A program made the position numbers and the translations under genes. Of a DNA stretch of 10,577 nt, positions 1 to 6,117 are shown one piece after another. The first letter of the stretch is position 1, and every line of letters begins with the position of its first letter. This DNA is from Firmicutes bacterium UBA5227 (GTDB lineage: Bacteria > Bacillota > Clostridia > Tissierellales > Sedimentibacteraceae). Location of the stretch: NCBI GenBank assembly GCA_002409285.1, contig DHUT01000002.1, forward strand, positions 26,983-37,559. Reading direction: 5' to 3'. The notes beneath the pieces are model-generated. The model worked only from the letters and a program-made list of their open reading frames with translations. It was not told where the DNA came from and made no database searches.

Positions 1-1
1 G

Positions 2-400
2 AGATTCGACGAACAGGATAAGAAGTTTTCAGCAATAGACAAGAGATTCGACGAACAGGATAAGAAATTTGTAGCAATAGACAAGAGATTTGACGAACAG
101 GATAAGAAATTTGTAGCAATAGACAAGAGATTTGACGAACAAGATAAGAAATTTGTAGCAATAGACAAAAGATTCGACGAACAGGATGAGAAATTTGTAG
201 CAATAGACAAAAGATTCGACAAACAGGATGAGAAATTTGTAGCAATAGACAAGAGATTTGACGAACAGGACAAGAAGTTTTTAGCAATAGACAAAAGATT
301 CGACAAACAGGATGAGAAATTTGTAGCAATAGACAAGAGATTTGACGAACAGGACAAGAAGTTTGTAGCAATAGACAAGAGATTCGACGAACAGGATGAG
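2..400 (+). repeat. In-frame 42-bp tandem repeat array (9 full units plus a partial tenth)
   Basis: Units begin at 2, 44, 86, 128, 170, 212, 254, 296, 338 and 380, each exactly 42 bp and in frame. Units differ by few bases, for example GAT/GAC, AAG/GAG and GAA/AAA. Units 6 (212-253) and 8 (296-337) are identical, and units 7 and 9 differ at only two bases, so an 84-bp pair of units was duplicated recently. The array continues off the left edge. Confidence 0.95.
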
Positions 401-598
401 AAGCTTGATAAAAAGCTAAACGACTTGAAGGTAGAGTTTAAAGAAATGCTTATTGACAATAATATCCTGATAGCTGAACATGTTCAAAGGGTTGTCCATG
501 AATCCGAAGAAAGACTTTCAAAAGATATTCAGGAAATAAAGAGAGTTACGTCAGACAATTGCTATGAAATTGCTTATTTAAAGACCAAAATATCATAG
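2..598 (+). CDS. Coiled-coil repeat protein, 5'-truncated (C-terminal 198 residues)
   Basis: An open frame enters from the left edge and ends at TAG 596-598; the true start lies outside the window. The visible part is nine copies of a 14-residue unit, consensus RFDEQDKKFVAIDK, followed by a degenerating tenth copy (RFDEQDEKLDKKLNDLK) and a non-repetitive tail rich in Glu, Lys and Ile that ends in LKTKIS. Fourteen residues equal two heptads, with Phe and Ile recurring at hydrophobic core positions and charged residues elsewhere, so a long alpha-helical coiled coil is the natural reading. Similar RFD-x-x-D repeats occur in poorly characterised bacterial and phage-associated coiled-coil proteins, but I cannot assign a function. 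No signal peptide can be judged because the N-terminus is missing. It converges on the minus-strand collagen gene, with a hairpin terminator between them. Confidence 0.8.
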   Translation, partial: RFDEQDKKFSAIDKRFDEQDKKFVAIDKRFDEQDKKFVAIDKRFDEQDKKFVAIDKRFDEQDEKFVAIDKRFDKQDEKFVAIDKRFDEQDKKFLAIDKRFDKQDEKFVAIDKRFDEQDKKFVAIDKRFDEQDEKLDKKLNDLKVEFKEMLIDNNILIAEHVQRVVHESEERLSKDIQEIKRVTSDNCYEIAYLKTKIS

Positions 599-623
599 TA
601 CAATTCATGAAATAGAATATAGG

Positions 624-649
624 AAAGGGACCCTTGTGGGTCCTTTTTG
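624..649 (+). terminator. Rho-independent terminator of the coiled-coil repeat gene
   Basis: GGACCC (628-633), loop TTGT, GGGTCC (638-643), then TTTTT (644-648). It sits 26 bases after the stop at 598 and just before the convergent stop at 654. On the minus strand the hairpin is followed only by a short CTTTCC stretch, so it is a better terminator for the plus-strand gene than for the collagen operon. Confidence 0.8.
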
Positions 650-653
650 GATT

Positions 654-1772
654 TCAACTCAATCTAATAATCAAAAGGGATGCTCCACAACCGTTACTTA
701 TAAGGGTTGCTGCTCCCAGTATTAGGGGAGCGAACATCTGAAGAGATATGGTTGCTCCGGAAGCCAAATCTATTTCAATTTCATTTGAATAGTTTGACAG
801 AGATATTAAGGGCTTAATTATAGATGCAGAATTAGCAGCTCCGTTAATAATAAGCCGTGAACCTAAAAGCAGCGATGCGGTTGTATTGATGTGGTAAGAG
901 ATTCTGTAACGGCCAAAAGTGTTTATTGTGAATACCGTGTTTGCTGTATTGATTGAAATATCCGGAGACATTAATTGTGCATTGGGGAGAGGTATAGTTG
1001 TACCTGCTATAAGCACCGAGATTAACTGTCCTGTTGAATTTACCGCATAAGCAGCAGTTGCAGTTGGATTAGGACCTGTAGCTCCAGTTGGCCCTGTAGG
1101 ACCGGTTGGTCCTAATTCACCGACGGAGCCGGCAACACCTGTTGGACCGTCAGAACCTGTAGCACCTGCAGGACCTTCAGCACCTGTGGGACCTACAGGA
1201 CCCTGCCCACCTACGGTTCCGGCAGAGCCGACAGTTCCTGTAACGCCGGTGGCACCTGTAGCTCCTGCCGGACCGATTTGACCCATATGCCCTGTAGCTC
1301 CGGGAGCACCTGTAGCACCGTCTGCACCTGTGGCTCCCTGTGCACCAATGCTTCCGGTAGAACCGGCAGCTCCAGTTGTTCCCGTGGCACCTGTAGCTCC
1401 GGTTGGGCCTGTTGAACCCATGGCACCTTCAGCAGGCCCTGTTGCTCCTGTTACCCCTGTAGCCCCGGTTATCCCGGGTATAACCGGGGTGCTAAGTGCT
1501 GAAAACATTTTTGAATTCAAAAGCAGATGATTTTGAACAGCACTGTCAAGGACATCGTGTACGCTTTCATTAGCATTTATAACCTCTTCAATCGTAGGAC
1601 TTCCTCCTGTCAAACCGGGGAGAGTTCCCAATATAAACTGAAGCTTTTCACCCTCAGCATTTAGTATATGGCTTAGACCCAGTTCCTCCATGGCAATGGA
1701 GGACAAAATCATATTTATTGCATCTCCTCTTTCTATGGGAGGATCGATATTTGGAAAATTAGGCAGCGACAT
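654..1772 (-). CDS. BclA-like collagen-like protein, probable spore-surface protein (372 aa)
   Basis: There are three parts. Residues 1-99 form an N-terminal domain (conserved block IAMEELGLSHILNAEGEKL at about 26-44) shared with the two other collagen proteins here. Residues 100-235 are a collagen-like tract of about 45 Gly-X-Y triplets, mostly GAT, GPT and GPA, with one break at Glu115. Residues 236-372 form a beta-rich C-terminal domain (GRYRISYHIN near 287-296, ending SLLIIRLS) that resembles the trimeric head of Clostridioides and Bacillus BclA exosporium glycoproteins. Threonine in the Y position is the usual O-glycan site in such proteins. The ATG at 1770-1772 has AGGAGG at 1779-1784, which overlaps the stop of the upstream gene, so the two genes are probably co-transcribed and translationally coupled. 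No signal peptide is seen, as expected for a protein made in the mother cell. The spore location is inferred from the family, not shown. Confidence 0.88.
   Translation of the reverse strand: MSLPNFPNIDPPIERGDAINMILSSIAMEELGLSHILNAEGEKLQFILGTLPGLTGGSPTIEEVINANESVHDVLDSAVQNHLLLNSKMFSALSTPVIPGITGATGVTGATGPAEGAMGSTGPTGATGATGTTGAAGSTGSIGAQGATGADGATGAPGATGHMGQIGPAGATGATGVTGTVGSAGTVGGQGPVGPTGAEGPAGATGSDGPTGVAGSVGELGPTGPTGPTGATGPNPTATAAYAVNSTGQLISVLIAGTTIPLPNAQLMSPDISINTANTVFTINTFGRYRISYHINTTASLLLGSRLIINGAANSASIIKPLISLSNYSNEIEIDLASGATISLQMFAPLILGAATLISNGCGASLLIIRLS
1068..1475 (-). repeat. Collagen-like Gly-X-Y coding tract of the first collagen gene
   Basis: Codes residues 100-235 of the 372-aa protein. 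Nine-base periodic DNA (GGT/GGA plus ACA or CCN, plus ACA/ACT) encodes GAT, GPT, GVT, GPA and similar triplets. Five triplets (100-114) precede a single extra Glu (115), after which the register restarts at Gly116 and runs for 40 uninterrupted triplets. Confidence 0.9.
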
Positions 1773-1782
1773 AGTATTCCTC

Positions 1783-2832
1783 CTAACTTAAACGCATAAT
1801 CATTAAGGAAGCACCCGTTGAATTGCTCAACAAGGTTGCTAATCCGGCTAATCCAAACAATTGAAGTGAAATTGTATCATTTTGTGAAATGTCAATAAGA
1901 ATTTCATTTGAAAAAGAAGAAAGTCCCACAATAGCACTTACGGTAGATTGAATAATACTCGTACCGTTCAACAGAATTCTTGTTCCCATTATTAAGGCTG
2001 CAGTAACATTCACCTGGTAAGAAATGCGGTAACGTCCTGCAGTTGCTATTGTGAACACTTCATTTGCGCCATCAACTGTAATTTCTGCCGGAAGAAGTTG
2101 GTTATCTGGCAAGGGTACAGGTACTCCGCCAACCATTACATTGATTGCTGTTCCTGAAGTATTGACAGCAAAAGCAGTAGTTGCAGTAACATTTATACCG
2201 GTCGGTCCGATGGGACCGGTAGCTCCTGCAGAACCTGTAGCCCCTGTGATTCCGGGCGGTCCTGCTTCACCGGCAGCCCCTGCCGGTCCGGTTGGTCCAA
2301 CAGATCCGGTTGGCCCGACAGGTCCTGTAGACCCTGTAGCTCCGTTAGCTCCTGTAGCCCCTGTAGCCCCTGTAGCACCTGTGGCTCCTGCCGGTCCTGT
2401 ATCTCCCGTGGCTCCGACGGCCCCTGTAGCACCTGTAGCACCTGTAGCACCTGTGGATCCTATTGCTCCCGTGGCACCTGTAGGACCTCCTGACGGTCCG
2501 GTAGCCCCGGTTGGTCCTGTGGATCCGGTAGCACCTTGCATTTCTGAAGAGGAAAGTGCATTTTGCATTTTAGTTTTAAAAAACAGCTGGTTTTGTGCAA
2601 CACTGTCCAGCATTGAGCGAATACTTTCATTTGCGGACAGTACATCATCTACGGTTGCCGGCGGTCCGCTTAATCCGGGTATAGTGCCTAAAATATATTG
2701 AAGCTTTTCGCCTTCTGTATTAAGAATATGACTTAAACCCAGCTCCTCCATCGCAATGGATGCCAATATCTGATTTATGGCATCATCACGGGTTATTGGC
2801 GGGTCAATTATTGGAAAATTAGGTTGTGACAT
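1783..2832 (-). CDS. BclA-like collagen-like protein, probable spore-surface protein (349 aa)
   Basis: Close paralogue of the downstream gene: 45 of the first 54 residues are identical. It has the same N-terminal domain (1-99), a collagen tract of about 38 triplets (100-214, interrupted by one extra Gly115), and a BclA-like C-terminal domain (215-349, with GRYRISYQVN at about 266-275, ending SLMIMRLS). A longer frame opens at 2871, but I chose ATG 2830-2832. It gives the N-terminus MSQPNFP, matching the MSLPNFP and MSQPKFP starts of the paralogues, and it has GGAGG at 2840-2844 with 7-nt spacing. The ATG at 2836-2838 is too close to that site and the 2871 start has none. It is first in a two-gene minus-strand operon, with 10 bases to the next ATG. 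The protein has no cysteine. A role on the spore surface is inferred from the BclA family and the adjoining glycosyltransferase. Confidence 0.88.
   Translation of the reverse strand: MSQPNFPIIDPPITRDDAINQILASIAMEELGLSHILNTEGEKLQYILGTIPGLSGPPATVDDVLSANESIRSMLDSVAQNQLFFKTKMQNALSSSEMQGATGSTGPTGATGPSGGPTGATGAIGSTGATGATGATGAVGATGDTGPAGATGATGATGATGANGATGSTGPVGPTGSVGPTGPAGAAGEAGPPGITGATGSAGATGPIGPTGINVTATTAFAVNTSGTAINVMVGGVPVPLPDNQLLPAEITVDGANEVFTIATAGRYRISYQVNVTAALIMGTRILLNGTSIIQSTVSAIVGLSSFSNEILIDISQNDTISLQLFGLAGLATLLSNSTGASLMIMRLS
2191..2535 (-). repeat. Collagen-like Gly-X-Y coding tract of the second collagen gene
   Basis: Codes residues 100-214. It contains perfect 9-bp tandem repeats (plus-strand unit CCTGTAGCA, for example around 2425-2455, and CCTGTAGCC around 2351-2375), coding GAT runs. 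These are likely sites for replication slippage and length variation. One extra Gly (115) breaks the register after five triplets. Confidence 0.9.
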
Positions 2833-2927
2833 GGTCATTCCTCCATAAACATTCTGTTGTATACTATTCATTGATAGACAAAGTGCGACAAAATATTGGC
2901 TAATTCTACTAATTCAGGCAATTGGTA

Positions 2928-2954
2928 ACAAGTGCCCTCTTTTTTCATATCCTA
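2928..2954 (+). promoter_or_regulatory. Candidate sigma-K-type promoter for the glycosyltransferase operon
   Basis: AC at 2928-2929, a 16-base spacer, then CATATCCTA at 2946-2954, matching the sigma-K pattern AC-N16-CATANNNTA known from Bacillus subtilis. The -10 ends 33 bases before the ATG at 2988, leaving a short leader with an AGAGGTGA ribosome binding site at 2976-2983. Mother-cell late expression would suit a spore-surface glycosylation gene. The motif is short and could occur by chance. I found no comparably good promoter for the divergent minus-strand operon in 2833-2987. Confidence 0.5.
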
Positions 2955-2987
2955 ATATACAAAGAAATATTTTTCAGAGGTGATTAA

Positions 2988-4127
2988 ATGAAGACGATCA
3001 GTCTATGCATGATTGTAAAAAATGAAGAAAACACACTAAAAAGATGTCTCAAAAGTGTGCGGGATATTGCAGATGAAATAATAATCGTTGATACAGGCTC
3101 TATGGACAGCACCAGGCAGGTGGCAACGGAGTTTACAAATAAAATATATGATTTTCCATGGGTTGATGATTTTTCTAAGGCCAGAAACTATTCTTTTTCA
3201 AAGGCTACGAAAGATTATATACTTTGGCTGGATGCAGATGATATCATATTGTCCGAAGACAGAGTAAAGTTTATAGATTTGAAAGAATCAATTTCTTCAA
3301 ATGTGGATGCAGTTATGATGAAGTATAATACAGGTTTTGATTCTCAGGGCAAGGTGATTTTTTCCTATTATAGAGAACGGCTGTCAAAGAGAAGCAATAA
3401 CTTCAAATGGCGTGAACCGGTGCATGAATATCTTGAAATTGGCGGAAATATTATAAATTCTGATATATGTATAACCCATGCAAAACAATCTGCTGTCCAC
3501 AGCAACAGGAATATTCAAATTTACGAAAGTATTTTGTCAAGCGGTACAAAGCTTTCCCTTAGAGGGACATATTATTATGCAAGAGAATTAAAAGATAATG
3601 GAAGATACAAAGATGCTGCAGAGCAGTTTAACTTTTTTTTAAAATCCGGATCAGGCTGGGTAGAGGACAACATTGCTGCATGCGGAGAATTGGCAAAATG
3701 CTATCTTTTGCTGGGAGAAGATGAAAAGGCTTTATCGGCAATGCTCCAAAGCTTTACTTACGATTTACCCAGGGCTGAACTATGCTGTCAGATAGGATAT
3801 TATTTTAAAAGCAAAAACAAATTTAAGCACGCAGCTTTTTGGTTTGAATTGGCTCTGAAATTAGAAAAACCACAGGATTCATGGGGATTTATACAGCATG
3901 ATTACTGGGACTACATTCCATATATGGAGTGTGTGGTGTGCTATGATAAGCTAAAAGATTATGACAAGGCAGAATGGTACAATGAGAGAGCTTCCGAAGT
4001 AAAACCCGATTCCCAATCTGTATTATATAACAAAATGTACTTTGAAAAGCGGAAGATAAAAGATGAAGAAAATTTCCCCAAGGAGGAACAAAACCATGTC
4101 ACAGCCGAAGTTTCCAAACCCTCCTGA
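2988..4127 (+). CDS. Family 2 glycosyltransferase with C-terminal TPR region, SgtA-like (379 aa)
   Basis: The N-terminal GT-A domain (about 1-170) opens with SLCMIVKNEE (5-14) and VDTGSMDST (34-42), both typical of GT2 enzymes. The metal and nucleotide-sugar binding DXD motif is DADD at 82-85, and the conserved W-REPVHEYL block is at 141-149. Residues 190-345 are helical with TPR-like repeats (for example RYKDAAEQFNFFL, EDEKALSAML, KFKHAAFWFELAL and DYDKAEWYNE), which probably hold the protein acceptor. There is no signal peptide, so it should be cytoplasmic in the mother cell. The same kind of enzyme (SgtA) sits next to bclA3 in C. difficile and glycosylates it, so the likely substrates here are Thr residues of the neighbouring collagen tracts. 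The gene overlaps the next one by 32 nt. The donor sugar cannot be read from sequence. Ribosome binding site AGAGGTGA lies at 2976-2983. Confidence 0.9.
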   Translation: MKTISLCMIVKNEENTLKRCLKSVRDIADEIIIVDTGSMDSTRQVATEFTNKIYDFPWVDDFSKARNYSFSKATKDYILWLDADDIILSEDRVKFIDLKESISSNVDAVMMKYNTGFDSQGKVIFSYYRERLSKRSNNFKWREPVHEYLEIGGNIINSDICITHAKQSAVHSNRNIQIYESILSSGTKLSLRGTYYYARELKDNGRYKDAAEQFNFFLKSGSGWVEDNIAACGELAKCYLLLGEDEKALSAMLQSFTYDLPRAELCCQIGYYFKSKNKFKHAAFWFELALKLEKPQDSWGFIQHDYWDYIPYMECVVCYDKLKDYDKAEWYNERASEVKPDSQSVLYNKMYFEKRKIKDEENFPKEEQNHVTAEVSKPS

Positions 4128-4926
4128 TTTAACCCGGGATGATGCATTAAACATGCTTTTAACTTCCATTGCAATGGAGGAACTTGGGTTAAGTCATATT
4201 ATCAATGCCGAAGGTGAAAAACTTCAATATATTCTTGGAACATTAAAATGTACTGACGGCACGGAACCATCTGTAGAGCAGCTGCTCCAAGTAAACAACA
4301 GCATTACATGTCTCCTGGACAGTGTAATGCAGAACCAGATTTTTTTGAAAGCAAAAATGGAAAAGGTGCTTAATTCCATAGAGTATCCCAATATGGGACC
4401 TACAGGAGCCACAGGTCCAACAGGTCCCAAGGGACCTCCCGGGGGAGCAACCGGAGCCACAGGACCACCCGGTCCGCCCGGGAACTCTCTGATTAATTGT
4501 TCGGCAATATTTTCAGCAGATTCCCAACGCTTACGAATTCAGGAACCTGTATGTTGGCAATGTGAACATACCACAGGAAAATGTATACAGTTAAATCCTT
4601 ATGATAATTCAAAAATACTATTGTCGGCTAAAAAAAACTTTCAAATATTTTTTAGTGCTAATATATGCTGTTCTACCAGATTTGATGAGTGTAAAAGTAA
4701 TTTATCAATAGGAATAAAGCTGAGCTGTTGTAATTGTTTTAGGGAAGTGTTCACTTATCATATGCCCGATGCCTTGAGTGGGAAAATACCTGTTACAGCA
4801 TCTTTCGGGGGAATTATTGTTTCTACCTGCGAGTGCTCTGAACCTGCAGAACTGACTGTCATATTAAAATCTCCTGATTCAGTTGTAATGAAGGAAGTTT
4901 TTTTTAGCATTATAGAAATGTTATGA
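4096..4926 (+). CDS. Short collagen-like protein with cysteine-rich C-terminal domain (276 aa)
   Basis: The N-terminal ~100 residues are clearly homologous to the two minus-strand collagen proteins (MSQPKFP...IAMEELGLSHIINAEGEKL). The collagen tract is very short (101-131): five triplets, one extra Gly at 116, then GAT, GAT, GPP, GPP, GNS. The last ~145 residues bear no visible likeness to the BclA head and hold 12 cysteines, including CWQC, two CC pairs, a CNC and a CEC; two more cysteines are in the N-terminal part. The frame is open from 4063, but ATG 4096-4098 matches the paralogues and has AGGAGG at 4081-4086 with 9-nt spacing. The ribosome binding site and first 32 bases lie inside the glycosyltransferase gene, implying coupled translation. 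A disulfide-cross-linked or metal-binding spore-layer protein is plausible; the head domain is otherwise unrecognised. Confidence 0.85.
   Translation: MSQPKFPNPPDLTRDDALNMLLTSIAMEELGLSHIINAEGEKLQYILGTLKCTDGTEPSVEQLLQVNNSITCLLDSVMQNQIFLKAKMEKVLNSIEYPNMGPTGATGPTGPKGPPGGATGATGPPGPPGNSLINCSAIFSADSQRLRIQEPVCWQCEHTTGKCIQLNPYDNSKILLSAKKNFQIFFSANICCSTRFDECKSNLSIGIKLSCCNCFREVFTYHMPDALSGKIPVTASFGGIIVSTCECSEPAELTVILKSPDSVVMKEVFFSIIEML
4396..4488 (+). repeat. Short collagen-like Gly-X-Y tract of the third collagen gene
   Basis: Codes residues 101-131, rich in GPP, GPT and GAT. Gly-Pro-Pro triplets are more frequent here than in the two long tracts, and the single-residue break after five triplets is kept. 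Confidence 0.88.
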
Positions 4927-4951
4927 AAACTTTAGGCGTACTTCAAATTTT

Positions 4952-4994
4952 AAAAAGGTAACATTTTCTTACCCAATATGTTGCCTTTTTGTTT
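4952..4994 (+). terminator. Rho-independent terminator after the glycosyltransferase/collagen operon
   Basis: Left arm AAAAAGGTAACAT (4952-4964), 13-base loop, right arm ATGTTGCCTTTTT (4978-4990). All 13 positions pair, one as a U-G wobble, and the right arm ends in five T. It lies 25 bases after the stop at 4926. Confidence 0.85.
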
Positions 4995-5227
4995 ATAAAA
5001 TCTTAGCTAACATATTGTCATACTCAGCAACAGCAAATTTTCTACCTTCAGGATGGCATATTTGGAAGGGTATGAACGGTAACCTTATGCAGTATGAAGC
5101 TGTCAATTGTTCAAAGAGGTGGTCAGGTCATATTGACAGATGCGAAATAAAAAGCTTATAATGCTATAAGAAAAAGTTTGTTAATTAACAGGCTGCAGTA
5201 TACTTAGTATTGCAGGAGGAGGCTAAT
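4995..5227 (+). other. Intergenic leader before the MerR gene
   Basis: The gene-free stretch runs from 4927 to 5227 (301 bases). It holds the terminator (4952-4994), the sigma-A promoter (5133-5162) and the MerR ribosome binding site, AGGAGGAGG at 5214-5222. Between 4995 and 5132 I recognise nothing: a short open frame passes through it but has no supported start or familiar protein. Confidence 0.6.
5133..5162 (+). promoter_or_regulatory. Consensus sigma-A promoter of the MerR-family gene
   Basis: TTGACA (5133-5138), an 18-base spacer, and TATAAT (5157-5162): both hexamers are perfect. It lies 65 bases upstream of the ATG at 5228. The slightly long spacer may allow autoregulation by the MerR protein, but no clear dyad is visible. 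Confidence 0.82.
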
Positions 5228-6043
5228 ATGAGAACTTATCGCATTGGTAAATTAGTGAAGGAGACAGGAGTTACACAAGATACATTAAAGTATTATGAAA
5301 AACAGGGAATTTTAACTTCTGACAAGAAAGATTCTGGATATAGATATTACAGTGTACCGGAATGCGGAACTGTCATGCAGATAAGATATCTGAGGCAGTT
5401 AGGCTTTACCGTTAAAGAAGTATCAGATATGATGAAAAATTCAAGTTCATATGAAATAGTCAATATGGTTGAGCAAAAAATTCAAGATACTGATGAAAGC
5501 ATTCAAAAGCTTAAACATACAAGGGATGCACTAAGAAATTACCAAAAGCAATGCAATTCAATTCACAAAAATCCAAATCAATGGCTGATTGAGGATTGTC
5601 CGGATTACTATTTTTTGAAGCATACTACGGCAGTGAATTTTTTAGGAGAAAAAAACATGAGCAATTATATTAAAAACTGGACAGATGAGTTTATTGATAT
5701 CAATATGTCTTTGTATATTCCCTTCAAAAATATACGTTCGGAAAATGAGGATGATTGTTTTTGGGGATTTTCGGTGGGGGAATCGGTACAAACGAAAGAT
5801 ATAATTACGGATAAATTCATACAGAAAATTCATATGGGGAAGTGCCTGATATATATTTATTCCCAGGAATCTAAAGAATTCAGTTCCCCTAAGATTTTAG
5901 AAAAACCCTTAAATCTTGTTGCTGCCCTTGGCTATTCAGTTGCCGGAGATGCTCTTTGCCACTTTGTCTCTCAAACAATTGAAGAAAGGGATGGCGTAAA
6001 AGCGGAGCTTGATAATTTTATTATTATGATTCCAATTTGTTAA
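5228..6043 (+). CDS. MerR-family transcriptional regulator (271 aa)
   Basis: Residues 4-70 form a typical MerR DNA-binding domain: YRIGKLVKETGVTQDTLKYY (helix-turn-helix, 4-23), wing SGYRYYS (36-42), second helical pair RYLRQLGFTVKEVSDMM (53-69). Residues ~77-107 look like the antiparallel coiled coil used for dimerisation. The remaining ~155 residues are an effector domain with aromatic residues and a MIPI-type end, resembling GyrI/BmrR-like ligand domains rather than a metal-binding loop; no Cys cluster of a metal sensor is seen. The frame can be opened at TTG 5210, but ATG 5228-5230 is preferred because AGGAGGAGG (5214-5222) precedes it by 5 nt and MRTYRIGKL is a normal MerR start. The next gene starts 74 bases after its stop, behind a 19-bp-spacer promoter, so this protein most likely activates the reductase gene. 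The ligand is unknown. Confidence 0.88.
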   Translation: MRTYRIGKLVKETGVTQDTLKYYEKQGILTSDKKDSGYRYYSVPECGTVMQIRYLRQLGFTVKEVSDMMKNSSSYEIVNMVEQKIQDTDESIQKLKHTRDALRNYQKQCNSIHKNPNQWLIEDCPDYYFLKHTTAVNFLGEKNMSNYIKNWTDEFIDINMSLYIPFKNIRSENEDDCFWGFSVGESVQTKDIITDKFIQKIHMGKCLIYIYSQESKEFSSPKILEKPLNLVAALGYSVAGDALCHFVSQTIEERDGVKAELDNFIIMIPIC

Positions 6044-6050
6044 ATTAATC

Positions 6051-6081
6051 TTGACTTATGTCTTACACACACCTTTATACT
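6051..6081 (+). promoter_or_regulatory. MerR-type promoter (19-bp spacer) of the flavin reductase gene
   Basis: TTGACT (6051-6056), a 19-base spacer (6057-6075), and TATACT (6076-6081). Stretched 19-bp spacers are the hallmark of promoters that MerR-family activators untwist. It begins 7 bases after the MerR stop codon and lies 36 bases before the reductase ATG. I see no perfect dyad in the spacer, so the exact operator is unresolved. Confidence 0.72.
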
Positions 6082-6117
6082 GTTGATTGGTAATAATATA
6101 TCAATTAGGAGGAAGAC

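Noticed and set aside
2..400. CRISPR array reading of the 42-bp periodic DNA
   Set aside because: The whole 42-bp period is repeated with no unique spacers, and it is in frame with a coding sequence. It is a protein tandem repeat.
1211..1530. Short frames on both strands within the first collagen tract
   Set aside because: Low-complexity shadows of Gly-X-Y repeats, with no supported starts and no family resemblance.
2051..2701. 216-residue plus-strand open frame rich in Pro-Val-Ala-Pro opposite the second collagen gene
   Set aside because: It is the antisense image of the 9-base periodic Gly-X-Y tract, whose codon bias removes stops on the other strand. There is no ribosome binding site, and the minus-strand collagen frame explains the sequence.
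2833..2871. Extended N-terminus (13 extra residues) for the second collagen protein
   Set aside because: No ribosome binding site precedes the 2871 start. The GGAGG at 2840-2844 fits ATG 2830-2832, and both paralogues begin at the same point.
2839..2910. Sigma-E-like boxes on the minus strand before the second collagen gene (AATATT and CTATCAAT, 14 bases apart)
   Set aside because: The -10 matches the sigma-E consensus at only five of eight positions, too weak to list as a promoter.
4995..5160. Open frame of about 55 codons upstream of the MerR promoter, possible gene remnant
   Set aside because: It has no convincing start or ribosome binding site and no recognisable protein, and it runs into the MerR promoter. 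An AT-rich stretch of this length can be open by chance.
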